Source of the DNA: Bryoerythrophyllum caledonicum
Lineage: Eukaryota; Streptophyta; Bryopsida; Pottiales; Pottiaceae
Direction of reading: 5' to 3'
DNA: 64,000 nucleotides
NCBI GenBank assembly: GCA_963971425.1
Contig: OZ020518.1
Location: forward strand, 10,333,989-10,397,988
Positions within the stretch are counted from its first letter, which is position 1. Each line of letters opens with the position of its first letter. Below, in pieces: positions 10,469-22,563 of the stretch. Below the pieces are notes generated by a model. The model ran no database searches. It saw nothing but the letters and a program-made list of their open reading frames with translations, and was not told the DNA's origin. The translations under genes and the position numbers were made by a program.

Positions 10469-11590
10469 CTATATTAATTCACCCACCTCATGCACGACTT
10501 CACGGCGATGCTTATCTACCGCCTTCTCATACTTTCTCTGAGCGCGTTTTAGAAAATGCCTTGCCATCTTCTCAACATGATCTCTTCTAGAGACCCATGT
10601 TGTTGGTTCCTGAGAGAAGAATGTGGATGGGGAATCCTCATCTTTCTTTGCTAACACTAGATCAGTGGGTTTGAATGCACCAAACCTATGAGCCACCTTA
10701 TATGGACTCAATCCAATACTTCTTGAAAAGGTGGTGTTGTAACAGAATTCTGCCTGTAGCAACACATCCACTCGATCACTGTAATCAGCTGCTATGTAAT
10801 TCCTCAAGTACATATTGAGGATAGCATTGACTCTTTCGGTTTGACCATCACTTTGGGGATAAAACGCAGTAGTTAATATGAGTTTGGTTCCTGACCATCT
10901 CATCAAATGTTGCCAAAAGGTCGTTTGAAACTGCGCATCTCTTTCACTTACTATCTCTTTTGGATAACCCTTTTGGCAAATCCAATGATCATAGAAGATT
11001 TGTGCTGTTCTTTCAACACCATCACTCCATTTAGTTAGAATGAACCTTGTTTGCTAGCTAAACCTATCCACCACCACATAGATGGCGTCAAATCCTTGCA
11101 CCATTGGCACCGAAGTCATGAAGTCCATTGACAAACATCTATATGGCTGCTTAGAGATTAGCAACGAGTTTAGCATTCCTATGGTCCTTTGAGTATTTGT
11201 CTTGTTCATTTGGCACTTGACACATGAAGAAACATACTTCTCCCCATCTCTCTTAAGATTTGACCAATAATATTTCTTCGACAACTCTTTGGCTGACACT
11301 AGCACTCCACGGTGTCCTGCTCCCAACGTGTCATGAAATTCATTCATCATCTTTTTCTCTAAGATTTCTTTAGGAAGGTTAAGTCTACTTTGCTCATAGT
11401 AGATTGACCCCTTCACTCTCTTAACGATCTTAAGTCTTGAAAATTTGGAAGATAGGCCCTTCTTTGGGACTGACTTGTAGTCAATCATCTTGTTTAACTC
11501 TATTGTCTCTTCATCTTCCTTGTATCCTTCCATGACTTCTAAATCCAATGGTGTATTGTCTTGACTCAGAGCCATGGTCATCATTATCAT
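10469..11590 (-). pseudogene. Integrase region of the gypsy fossil
   Basis: It shows the zinc-binding HHCC part (FHDTLGAGHRG, CVKCQ), the start of the catalytic core (MDFMTSVP), and further left the typical DGQTERVNAILNMYLR motif. The element around it is decayed; treated as a fossil. Confidence 0.75.
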
Positions 11591-11842
11591 GAGTTCTTCC
11601 TTTCTACTTTATGCATCCGGCACCAAGTTCTCACGTCCTGGCTTGTGTATAAGGACAACGTTCATTGAGGCAGTTACGGGATATCACCTCAACTCCTTAG
11701 GTGTGGCTTGTGCCTTAGTCTCAAAATACTTCAATGAGATATTGTCAGTGAAAACCATAGTTTCCTTACCACTCAAGTAGTGTCTCTATACCTTCAGGCA
11801 ATGGACAAATGCAAAGAGTTCTTTCTCATGTGTGGGGCATTG

Positions 11843-14800
11843 TGGGAATTCATTCCCACCAGGTTCCGGAAGTTAACCTAAGAATCCGGATAAACAAAAA
11901 AAAATGTAGGATTAGAATGCTAGAAAGGAAGGTTTTTACCATAGAAAAGAGAAATAGGAAATAAGGCAAATAGGGGGGTTCCAAGATCCTTAAAAGCTCT
12001 TTGAATTGCCAAAAACCCAAGAGCTCTGGAACCAGAGGTAACCCTTTCCTCCGGAATCTTTCACAATTATCCGGAGCCGGAAGGCAAGCTCCGAAAATCT
12101 CCGGAACCAGAAAGTACCGGAACCAGAGATTTTCCAGATCCGAAGTTGGTCAGGAGCCGGAACCGCCATTATGACCGTAACGGCCGCCCGTACACCGCCG
12201 AGAGTATTAAAGCAAGAAGTTAGGTCTGACTCCCCACACTTCTTGGCTTACTCTTTTCCCTTCGCCCTTGCGTCTTGCCTTCTTGATTTCCTTAGAACGG
12301 AAGTGTTCCCAGTAGAAAGAGTGTGTGGTGAGGTCAGTGCGTGCAGGTGGTACCGGAGAGACTGTAAGAAATTTCTGCAGAAATGGCGGAAGGAGAACCT
12401 TCCCGGGCTACTCGAGGTACGACGACGCAACCGGCGGTTCAACGGGTAGTCCCGATCATACCGACAGACCCGGAGGAGAAGGCCGTCCTCAAACACTACC
12501 TCACCAACATGTGCTGCCGTGGGCTTCTCGACGTTGCATGGGGCGCGAAGGACGCGAAATTGGTGGTGGAGTTGCTCGGAACACTAGACAACTAATACGA
12601 CGGCACCATCCGGACTCACCCCGAAACTTGGGGTATTCCAGAGTGGCGGCGTACCTACTCCTTCAGCAGCGGAACCGTGAAGACAGCGGAGCGGAGCGAA
12701 GACATACTCGGGGACGAGTTCACGAAGCAAGCCGACCCCAAGGAAGGCTACAGCATCGACGACCTCTGGCATCAAGACGCGCAAATTGTGGTAAGATTCT
12801 TGAACCCGATCTTTCACCCGGAGAAACCTAAACGGGTGGTGTCTAAATGGGCCACCACCATACTAGGTTTGATGAGGGAGAAATTTAGTGTAGATTGGGC
12901 CTTGCTTATGAGCGAGATGATCAACCGGATGGTTAAGGGACTCCAGAAGTCGAAGAGGGCCGGTACCCCACTTCCCTCGTACCTCATCCATCTCTACGCA
13001 CAATATGACGTGCTTACTCCGGAAGAACAAGACGCGTACGAGCTGCTGCTGGAGATTTAGAATTACGGCGGTCCGGAACCAAGAGACGACAACGAGGTTG
13101 TGGAGGACGCAGAGACTTCCTTGCCCAAGGTTGTTCCCCAAACCCGGAAGAGGAGCAGATCTATACCAAGGGAGTCGACACCGGGACCATCTACATCGAT
13201 TCAACCAACGGGTGGGCAACCTCTGCAAGACCCCATGCAAGCTCCACGGGAAGGTCGCATTCCTCCGGCGGAGCCCCCGCACCTCGTTGGACTCGACGGG
13301 CCCGACCTACTAGACCTCATTGAACATGCAGGTTGGCATGCGGCGATTGTGTGCCAATCCAAAGCACGATTAAAAGAAGTCTTGGACGGCATCCGGCGGG
13401 AGCTGGAGGTGGAGAGGGTCGTGGAGACACCGACATCGATCCAAGAACTACAAAAGAACACGCTCCGACTCTAAGCCTTGGAGATCCAGCAGGCTGCTAT
13501 CATCCGGAGTCGAGATCAGTTCGTGGCCCAATGCGACGAGGCGTATACGGCATTGACAGAGTCCCGGAAGAAGCTGAAAGAGGCTAAAGATCGAGCAACT
13601 GCGTCCGCTCACGCCTTGACAGAGGTACGCGCAGCACTTGCATTTCCGGTGGACACTGTCAACCGGAGTCTTCTCTTCACAGATCAGCTGGAGAAGGAGG
13701 GCAACCTGAATAGGGTCCAGATAATACGGTTCTTGCACGACCACGGCAAAAAGATGGAGAAAACATGGAGCCGAATGCAAGAGCTGGTGGCCAACCTGCC
13801 CACCGAAGGACCGGAGAACCGGAGCACCCAAGCACCGAAGGACCTCGCAGTTCCGGTTCGTATCCGGACATCTCCGGACGAACCCGGACCTTCAAGCGTA
13901 CATCCGGAGACTTCCTGGAAGCAGAAGGAGGTCTTGACTCAGCCGGAGTCTACCGCACACGTGAGTAGCGACCCTCCCGGCAATCCGAACACCGGCACCG
14001 GAAAGCACTGGACGGAGTTACTTCCAGAGGTGAGTCCGGGCGAAACCCCTTCCCTCATTTGGCGTGCACCTACTCCTCCATCGTCGGGCCGCCGGAAGTC
14101 CACTCCACTACTTGCTAGGCATTTGGCGACGGATCTTCCCAGTCCAGGAGTCAAATTCCAAGGCTTTGCTGAAGCTTTGGAGACCGTTGTGATGGATTCC
14201 ACCTCCGACCCCGCTCCACCGGTAGCATCACAAGTCCCCACTTCCGGAACCGGATCACAAGACGTTCCGGCAGCTTCTACACCCCCATGAAGGAGGGCCG
14301 GCAAGTCCAAGGTAGAGACTTCCACGAGGCGTACTAGCCCTCGATTCAAGAGCGTTGGATCACCCCCTTAGGTAGGTTAGATTTAGTAGTATTAGCAACT
14401 TAGTGATCGGAATTAAGTAAGCGATTAACGATGGGGCCCAAAGTTGCACCTGGCTACTTAATCCGGAAACTAAGTCTTCCGGAAACTTGTAAACCTTTCC
14501 AAAAATTTTGCGGACTATTCGGATGTCCGGAATCCGGATCCGAGAGAATAGGATCTGAGATTTACTTTTCCGGATTTTTCGGGATAAGATCCTTAACTTT
14601 AGGGATAAGATCCTCCGGATTTCTCGTAGATAGGATAAGCCTTAAATTAGGAGTAGTTCTAGTACTTAGTAGTTGGGTTTTGGAAAACTCATCACCTTGT
14701 TTCTTTTCCTTCACGTTGAATATATTTCAGAGCTTTCACTGGATTTGCTACCTAGTACTTGTGAAGAGAGTTATTTTACGTGTGAGGTTCAAGGTCCGTT

Positions 14801-15712
14801 ACTGTAGTACGTATTTGTGCAAGTTTCTTCGAAGAGAAGGTTGTTTTGTTGAGCTAAGGAGTGAACCGGCTTGGATCTTCAGCAGGGGAGTGTTCGGAAT
14901 AACTGGAGGAGGTTGCAGAGGTGTTCCTGGTCACCTTCAGAAGTCCGGAAGAACCAGGAGGGGAAGAGATCTATTGCAGAGGTGTTCCTGGTAGTCTCTA
15001 GGGCACGGAATAGTCCGTGTGAACCCGGATTCTGGTCCAAAACCGGAGTTTACCCCCATGATAGGAAAAACCTGCTATGTGAGTCTAGATGGAGTCCTCC
15101 CCAGTGAAACTACATCACTATCTTCGTAGGGCTACAAAAGTGCTACCGGAACGTCGTTGTAGTCGGGACGTACCTTTGTGTGACCGCATCCGGAAGGCCT
15201 TTCTGATGTCGTGAGAGTTACGTCTAGGAGCAACACCATACCACCGGTTAGTAGATTAGGGGGGAAAGTGATTGTCCGGTCACTATAAACATCGGGGCAG
15301 TGGGTGTCTAGCCACTTAAAGTCACAAGGCAGTGGGGAATCCGGCCACTTACACAAAATAGGATCAGTGGCCTTCCGATCACTCATTTAAACCTTCCGGA
15401 AGCCGCTCTGAGGAGGAACAGAGGTAAATCAAACTACCCTCCTGGTTTCTGGAAACCATTTCCGGGAACAACTGTATATACCTTCCGGAAACTAGTTCCG
15501 GAAAGTTTTGCTTGGGTTTCGGAATCCGGAAGGATCCGGAACTATTACTGAATAGATTAACTAACCTAGGTGATGAATAGACTAGTGGTTTTGGGATAAT
15601 TTGAAAGGATAAATAGATCTCCGTCGGAACGAAACCGGAGTGGTTTACTTTGGAAGCACTTAGTAACGATTGAGTGCATTCCGGAGGAATACTGACTCTG
15701 CAAACTACGACA
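11843..15712 (+). mobile_element. Unclassified 3.9-kb element B inserted in the gypsy RNase H
   Basis: It starts TGTGGGAATTC and ends CTACGACA, flanked by near-identical 5-mers GGCAT (11838-11842) and GCCAT (15713-15717). The first 18 bases form a hairpin (GTGGGAAT/ATTCCCAC). Both ends match those of element A at 16447-20027, which lies in the opposite orientation. TG...CA ends with a 5-bp duplication are typical of LTR-type integration, but I see no long direct repeats at its ends. It could be a very long solo LTR, a large retrotransposon derivative, or a terminal-inverted-repeat element. It is rich in CCGGA/TCCGG motifs and carries an interrupted frame. Confidence 0.6.
12383..14290 (+). pseudogene. 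Interrupted frame of element B
   Basis: One frame covers about 1.9 kb with roughly three breaks. The middle part (KWATTILGLMREKFSVDWA, then PSYLIHLYAQYDVLT) resembles, from memory, the plant transposon protein domain found in large retrotransposon derivatives. The later part begins with a coiled-coil-like helix and ends in Pro/Ser/Thr-rich sequence. It has no catalytic motif that I recognise. It is treated as a fossil reading frame. Confidence 0.4.
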
Positions 15713-18700
15713 GCCATCTGAATTGGCACTCAATGAGATTCCTACTTTCAAATGTAATGGGCATCCCCTCTTGCAATAGCAGTGCGCCAATGGCAAATCC
15801 ACTAGCATCCGTGTGGACCTCAAACTCCATTCCAAAATCTGGATACTTAAGTACTCTAAAACTTGTTAAGGCCAATTTGAGTTCATCAAATACTTCTTGA
15901 CAGTTGATGCTCCATTGAAACTTCTTATTGTCCTTAGTCAACAAGTCAGAGAGGGGGCCAACAATTTTAGAGAAGCCCTTATGAACTTTCTGTAATAATT
16001 TGCTAACCTCAAGAATGCTCTCACTCCCTTTGGATTAGAGACACCTCCTACTCTTTGATTGCCATTAGTTTTCTAGGATCCGCTTGAATTCCTTCATTAT
16101 TGCATATGTCACCAAGAAACTCATTTTTTTAAAGTGCAAACTCACTTTTCTCTGCATTACCATAAAACTTATTGTCTCTTAGACTTTTTAGCACTGCCTC
16201 CACATGTTTAGCATGCTCTTATTCAATCTTTGAGTATATCAAGATACCATCAATATAAATGATCACATACTCATCATTTTCTTGATGGAAGATTGAGTTC
16301 ATCATAGTAGTGAAGGTAGCTGGCGCATTGCATAGTCCAAAAAACATCACCACAAACTCATATAATCCATACCGAGTCCTACAAGCAGTTTTCTCAACAT
16401 CTTCTTCAGCCACTCAAATTTGATAGTAACCTGACTTAAGGTCTATTGTCGTAGTCTAGTGGTTCGTTATTCTCAAAATTAACCGAAATTAACCTTAAGC
16501 AAGCCCACCTTACCAGATCGTTTCCAGGGATTTTTATCGTGCATCAAACTCTTTAAATCTTAACAACAAATCACACATAATACCTTGGCACATCCCGGAG
16601 GATGGCTTCCCCGGTACCTTAGTAACCGGTAACAAGTAATCATATGTGTTTCAGTTAAACTCTGTTGAGCGTCATAGTAGATTTCCGGTAAGTTTTTACA
16701 GTGCCCGGAAAGTCACTGCCCTCCGTTCACGCAGTCTAGAGGCCACAATATCCACAATTTAACCCTACACCTTGAAAAAGTTATAGAGGTCGCAGCCGGT
16801 TCACCGGTCTTTACAATCTACCGAGAACTTGTTCCGGTAAACCGAGCACGCAAGCCCGGGTTCCAACTACAACCACACCCAATGAATCAAAGCAAGAAGA
16901 TACAAGACTCACAACAAGTTAGTACTAAGCAAATCATATGAGCAAAACAACCTTCCACGGGGATCGTTGGAACTCATCCACTGCAAACGTAATAATCCCG
17001 GTATTCTCCGGACTCAGGCTCAGCCGGGATGTCTCCCGATGTACCGAGAGAAGGGGGATGTCACCCCATACTCCCCACCAATCCGAATACTTCCCACTTA
17101 AGGGAGGCTATCATAAATAGCCGTGGGCTTCCCGGATCCCATCTGGAAAAGCAACTCTTCCCGGTCCCACCGGTGAAAAGTCTAGAGCACAAGTCCCGGA
17201 CCTCACTCTACCTATCTAACCCGGATATCCTAGCCCCTCGGGATGTCTCTACTCACACTCAATCACTTAACAGACAACAAGTCACAACCTTGCACACCTA
17301 GCAAAGACACACTAGGAGGACTCAACCCTCTCCCGGTCTACTCACGCAAGCTCAACAAAGACTCTATACACAAGCAATGAAGGCAAGACACGAAAAGATC
17401 AACAAAGAGAAGAGTACATAACACAAGAGCCCAAAGCCCTTAAGTACACAAAGGCCACTAGCTACCCTCCAAAACTAGATCCCCAAAAGGTGGAAATGGC
17501 ATCTAAAGAGTGCACTAAAGTCAATAGCTACGCTCCAAAACTAGACCGCAAAAGGACAAAACGGCATCTAGGAGGTGCACTAAAGTCAATAGCTACCCTC
17601 CAAAAGTAGCTCCACTAAAAGACAAAACGGCATCTAGATCCTAAAATCAAGGGTAGCCTAGTCAGCGGCGGATTACCGGTAGACCGGTAAACTGGAAGAC
17701 TCCCGGTCCGGCGGTCCCGGGACCGGTGAACCTTTTCCTAACATAAATAAGTAGCCGGAGAAACCACTCAAGTGGTAGTGACCGGGTGCGCAATGGGGCC
17801 CCATCAACATCACTACTCTCACCCTAGTGTGTAATTCTAGCAACTTAAAACAACATCTCACCAACCGGTGAGGTAAATCAATACATAACATATAACGAAG
17901 ACTCAACCGGAAGACTCTTCCGGTTGAGACGTATAGAGATTGTCACCACGTCTGGAAGTACAAACATGATCAAGAGAATCTCCCGGGAGGTCGGATGTCT
18001 CAACCGGGAGGTCTACCGGTGGAATGGCGGTGTCCACCGGAAGGTTGGGTGTATCTATAGATACATGCGGAGTCTCTTTAAGCTCGATTAGTATAGCCGC
18101 ATAGGACTCCACCAAAGACTCCGAGGTTGAGGAAGGGAGGTCTACCGGTTCCTTCCCGGTCGAAGCTACCGGGAGACTTCTTTTTCTCTCATAGACCTTC
18201 AAGTCCCACTCCTTGGAGGATGGGAAATCCACCCGACTCACCGGAGAGCCATGTAGTCCCGGGCGGACAAATTCCTCAAAATGCCTGTACTTCCACCAAT
18301 CTCCCTATTAACTTATCACAAACTCCGGTCCGGCCCGGAAACACAAGTCTACCGGTCAGCCGGTAGACAACTCTGGAACACTTTGCTAGAGTATGTGGAT
18401 ATGGGTGTCTCACACATCTAGCAACATACTAACAACACAAAGTCACATATAATGACAATGAGGAGAGGACTTTGGAGACAAGGACTTAGAAAGAGGTTTT
18501 TCTCGGTTGACCGGGAAGACCGGAAAAAAGATAGGAATTGTGGACAAGACCTAAAATGATATGAGGAGGGAGACAACTCAAGATAACAACTTGCCACAAG
18601 GCTAGGACAATCGACAACAACTACACATGTAAACAACACAATCAGGTCTAGATGAAGTCCCCGGGGGGGACTCTTTCTCTAGACCGGGGAGGATATTACC

Positions 18701-18872
18701 GGGGAGTCACCCCGGTAGACAAGAGAGGAAAAGACTCAAAAACAAGAAATTCTCACAAACAAAAGAAACCCAACATGGGCAAGAGTCACCTTTGTTGTTG
18801 CACCCGCAACCTCCTTCTTTTGTCTCTTTTATCTTTTCGCTTCGGCCACAAATATCTTTCACTTCCTCAAAA

Positions 18873-19180
18873 CCCTAGCTCGCGCACATCTTCCACCAAA
18901 CCCTAGTCCGCGCACCTCTTCCACCAAAGCCTAGCCCGCGCACCTCTTCCACCAAACCTTAGCTCGCGCACTTCTTCCACCAAACCCTAGTTCGCGCACC
19001 TCTTCCACCAAACCTTAGCTCGCGCACCTCTTCCACCAAACCCTAGTCCGCGCACCTCTTCCACCAAAGCCTAGCCCGCACACCTCTTCCATCAAACCTT
19101 AGCTCGCGCACCTCTTCCACCAAACCCTAGTCCGCGCACCTCTTCCACCAAAGCCTAGCCCGCGCACCTCTTCTTCAAAC
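18873..19180. repeat. 28-bp tandem repeat, about 11 copies
   Basis: The unit reads CCCTAGTCCGCGCACCTCTT followed by CCACCAAA, with C/T/G variants in the first six bases. Variants alternate in a higher-order pattern (CCCTAG, GCCTAG, CCTTAG), which suggests duplication of multi-unit blocks. It lies inside element A. Confidence 0.9.
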
Positions 19181-19289
19181 CTCTTGTGTTACTTCCTCTT
19201 GAAACCTCCTCTTCTTGAAACCCTAGTTGCATCTCCTTCTTTCCACTTCTTCATCTACTTTTTCAAACCCCAACTCCAAAAAGACAAAA

Positions 19290-19580
19290 TAGAGAGAGAG
19301 AGAGAGAGAGAGAGAACCTATGAGAGAGAGAGAACTAGATAGGGAGATAGAAGAGAAAATTTGGGGGGGGGAGATTTTTAGAGAAGGAGGGAGAGGAGAG
19401 AAGAGTTTTGGAGGGGGGAAAGAGTTTTTGGAGAGGACAGGTCAAATTTCGGCGAGAGAGAGGCCGACCATGACGGCTGGAGATACCCGGGCTGCTGCCC
19501 AGGTGATACCCGGGTACCCGGGTATCAACCCATACCCGGGTTGGTATCCGGGCTAGTTCATACCCAGGTTGATACTCGGG
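19290..19580. repeat. (GA)n tract followed by TACCCGGG-type repeats
   Basis: A run of GA dinucleotides (about 19290-19330) is followed by purine-rich DNA. A cluster at 19485-19580 repeats TACCCGGGT in both orientations with Gs and Cs varied. The cluster is palindromic at several scales. It lies inside element A, near its minus-strand 5' end. Confidence 0.7.
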
Positions 19581-20032
19581 TATGTATTTATTTATTTTTG
19601 GAATTTTTTTATTTTCTTTTTCTTTTTCTTTTATCTTTTTCTTTTTTGTCTTTTCTTTTCTTTTCTCTACCACTACTACTAATTCAAACAAGAATTAGCA
19701 TCTAGAAGAACTCAACTACTTCTAACTACCTTCTAAACTCAACTAGTTAATTTAGATTTAAGTGGTGATTTTAGACTTACGTCCCGGGATATCTCCAGGG
19801 ACTCTTTTGAAATTGTTTCCCGGGACTTAAATTAGTGTTTTTAAGACTTGGTTTTATCACCACTATAAACCTAATTAACTACTTAAGCATTTCCCTATTT
19901 TCTCTATTCGCTATCTAATCTAATTTCACACAATACTAACTATTTTTCTAGTTAACTAATACTAAAAACCCTATTTTAACTAATTTTTTTGGTAGGGGCG
20001 ACCAAGTGGGAGTTTTAGACTCCCACATCTAT

Positions 20033-20532
20033 CCTAAAGAAGTACTTAGCTCCAATCAACCTATCCATTAAATCATCTACCCTTGACAGAGGATAGTTGT
20101 TCTTCACTGTGACCTTGTTGAGTGCTATGAAGTCTACATCGCCATATTCATTAAATTGAGACATTTTAGAGTCTCAAACAAGTGACTTTGAACTCGACAG
20201 TAGTAAGGATGGAAGTCTTGAACTTTGTGAAAGGTCTCAATTTAATGAATATGGCCATCTACAGACATTCAAAACTTACCATCCTTCTTGCCCACAAACA
20301 AGACAGGTGCTCCAAATGGTGATTTGCTTGGTCTTATGTAGCCCCTTGCTAGCAACTCCGTGAGCTGCCTCTTCAACTCTTCCAACTCTCTTTGGTTGAG
20401 TCTATAAGGGGCCTTACTAAGTGGAGCTAACCCTAGCACCAAGTCAATCTTGTGGTCCACCACCCTTCTTGGTGGCAGATCATTTAGTAATTCAATTGTC
20501 ACGAAATCTTTAAACTTTTCCAAAACATTCAA
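20033..20532 (-). pseudogene. N-terminal reverse transcriptase region of the gypsy fossil
   Basis: It shows the conserved approach to the polymerase core (APYRLNQRELEELKRQL, then PSKSPFGAPVLFVGKKDG). It is part of the broken gypsy element and is cut by element A. Confidence 0.75.
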
Positions 20533-20858
20533 AATGCTCTGGGGTAGTCACTTGGGATTTTGTGTTAATTCAACTTTGTTTATTGTAAATTCTTGAGCCA
20601 ACAAACAAAAAGATTCGCCACTAAGTTGTCCTTGACTTACTAAGTCGATGCCCAACCCATCAAGGTTGGGCTTACGTGTGTAGCTAAGGACTTTTCGCTT
20701 TCCATCAGCCCGCACCATCAACACTTCTAACCTTGGCCCCCTCCTAATCTCAACTCCATAAAGTCAAGAAAAGTGTTGCCTAACACAAAATCAACACCAG
20801 TGAGGTCACACACTGAGAAATCCTCTACTAAACCTAGTGTTGTCTACTTCAAAACTTA

Positions 20859-22037
20859 GCGGTTGTTTACATTTAGATGTTTTGGGCTGGAGCCCAAAGA
20901 ATTCCCGAGTTCTGATTGGAGTAAACAATTGGTACCCCGGAAATGGATTTACATCAAGCAAAATCCGGGCTGTGGCCCAAACTTTTTTCCGTGGATGAGA
21001 AATCTAGTTGGAATCCTACATGGCAAATTTGAATAGTGTTTTTCAGAACTTATGGAGACTTATTTCCTACAACGTCTAGGAGGTTGTATTTCTGGAAGGC
21101 CGGTAGAGTATTTTTCAGAACCTGTTTCAGCCAGTCATTTATAATATTTTATTGATGGATTTTGACTATTTTAGGTCAGAAGTTTTTTGACAACTTCTTT
21201 CCCGTTAGTACTCTTCATCAAAGAAAGAAGTTACATTTACTGCTGATGGCGTGAGAATTGGAAGAAGAATAAAAAATCAAGGTATGTATTGAAATCTATC
21301 AATTTTCTAAAGGATCTACATATTTGCAATATTTTTGGACTTGGAGGAATCATGAGGAGCAAAAGTGCTTGAGCCTTCTTGAGCCGAAAAGGGCCCCCTT
21401 GAGGCCCCCCTTTCCCCCCAAATTCCGGCCGGATCCAGTGTGGTGACCAAAAAGGCACCGCCGGGGATCGAACCGGCCACCTCTAGCCTCTCTTTCAAGG
21501 CCTCACACTACTCTAGCCACCAAGCCTACTAACTTCCGGTTTGCAAATGTTGGATAAAAACCTTCCTAAATTATTATTTTTGTGATTCATTGTGTGCTGT
21601 CCAAACATTTTCAAGTCCATTTTCAAGCCTTTAATGATGTTTTTGAGCATTTTAGAGCACTCCTATTGCATGAAGATTGTACATAAGCATATCTATCAAT
21701 TTACATACTTCTTGGTCAAGGTCAAAATGCTTGGTTGAAGGTACAGGTGCGTATGGCAGCAACTATTCGAGGATGTACTCGAACTGCTCTATCTTTCTTT
21801 CACTATAGGGTAATTCTAAAAAGAGCCCATTTTCATACAATTACTTAGAAATTCAGCCGAAATGCGCAATGGGCCACAATCCTTCTAATTAGGTTTACAC
21901 CTAAACTTTAGGCTACAACCCACTTCCAACTCCCTTATTTGGTGGAAGGTACCCCGCGTACAATGGTTTCATCCTTCAAGCGAAGTACGACTTCTGTCTA
22001 TGGGCTCCAACCCAAACCTTCAGGTGTAAATAGCCTC
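20859..22037. mobile_element. PIF/Harbinger-type MITE, 1.18 kb, inside the gypsy fossil
   Basis: It is flanked by TTA (20856-20858 and 22038-22040). The inverted ends run GCGGTTGTTTACATTTAGAT against the complement of the right end (GAGGCTATTTACACCTGAAG), continuing with TTGGGCTGGAGCCCA on both sides, about 40 bases with mismatches. TTA/TAA duplications and G-rich ends are typical of PIF/Harbinger and Tourist MITEs. It carries the SINE at 21360-21535. Confidence 0.7.
21360..21535 (-). mobile_element. tRNA-derived SINE
   Basis: On the minus strand the head starts near 21535 with TTGGTGGCTAGAGTAGTGTG, which fits a Pol III A box. About 35 bases on comes GGCCGGTTCGATCCCCGGCG, a textbook B box within a tRNA-like T arm. 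The body follows, with T-rich and G-rich parts. It is not a functional tRNA, because no cloverleaf with an anticodon arm closes around it. It is embedded in the PIF-type MITE. Confidence 0.6.
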
Positions 22038-22044
22038 TTAAGCC

Positions 22045-22563
22045 TCACACTACTTGTGTTGCTAGACTACCTCCTTGAGCAAATGCCACTTTGACGGCTT
22101 CCTTGGTTGGCTCCATCTTCAACTCCAGCCTCTTGGCACAACTTGTACTCACGAATGAGTTTGTGGCTCTTGAATCAAGCAACAAAGAAACATTAGTCCC
22201 TTTTAACTTACCTTTCAAGTAGACTAAGCCCTTGTGATGACTAATAACATTCAACTTGGCCTCAAAACCTCCTCCAAGCACCATGGCTCGGAGGTGAAGG
22301 CTCTTCATCACCTTAACATTCTTCTTCAGGGGTGATTGCACTTCTAGCTCCTCAATGTGAGCTTTTGGCAAAACACTCACACTAGGATCTGAAGGCGTAA
22401 CCTCCCTTATGGTGGCCAATACCTTTTTATCCTTGAATGGACTTGGTTTTGCTTCATTCTTGCAATCCTTAGTAACAATTATTATCTCTGTTGAAATTCT
22501 TGTTGGGAGTGGGATGCAACATGGGTTGGGCGTCTTTACAAAAGCCATTTGAGAAGTGTTCAA
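22045..22563 (-). pseudogene. Protease region of the gypsy fossil
   Basis: The retropepsin-like flap and active-site region is recognisable near NVSLLLDSRATNSFVS. Upstream is linker sequence of the Gag-Pol type. It is part of the broken element. Confidence 0.6.

Larger units (their letters stand above)
11600..16441 (-). pseudogene. RNase H and C-terminal reverse transcriptase region of the gypsy fossil
   Basis: The right side (16413-15713) has the YIDG-type catalytic box of reverse transcriptase (YVIIYIDGILIYS) and the start of RNase H (VHTDASGFAIGALL). The left side (11842-11600) has the end of RNase H. Element 11843-15712 sits between them. Confidence 0.65.
16447..20027 (-). mobile_element. 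Unclassified 3.6-kb element A inserted in the gypsy reverse transcriptase
   Basis: It is flanked by the perfect 5-mer TCTAT (16442-16446 and 20028-20032). The plus-strand ends are TGTCGTAGTC and CTCCCACA. Read on the minus strand it starts TGTGGGAGT with a hairpin (GTGGGAGT/ACTCCCAC) and ends CTACGACA, as element B does. The interior is full of CCGGT/ACCGG motifs, tandem repeats and microsatellites. No complete protein is recognised and no long terminal direct repeats are seen. Confidence 0.65.
9445..22563 (-). mobile_element. Ty3/gypsy LTR retrotransposon fossil (chromovirus-like), broken
   Basis: Pol parts appear on the minus strand in gypsy order: protease (22563-22045), reverse transcriptase, RNase H, integrase, then a chromodomain-like end (10199-10011). 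The element is broken by several coding lesions and by three insertions (11843-15712, 16447-20027, 20859-22037). Gag and the 5' LTR are not recognised. A second polypurine-like tract at about 9984-9997 suggests rearrangement near the 3' end. Given the nested insertions and decay it is old. Confidence 0.75.

Noticed and set aside
18873-19180. A CRISPR array
   Set aside because: Units are directly adjacent without unique spacers, and the genome is eukaryotic; it is a minisatellite.
11843-20027. Elements A and B as ordinary LTR retrotransposons
   Set aside because: I looked for direct repeats beginning TGTGGGA or ending CTACGACA inside each element and saw none, so standard two-LTR structure is not supported.
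21440-21535. A functional tRNA gene
   Set aside because: The B box is perfect but the segment does not fold into a cloverleaf with an anticodon arm; a SINE head explains it better.
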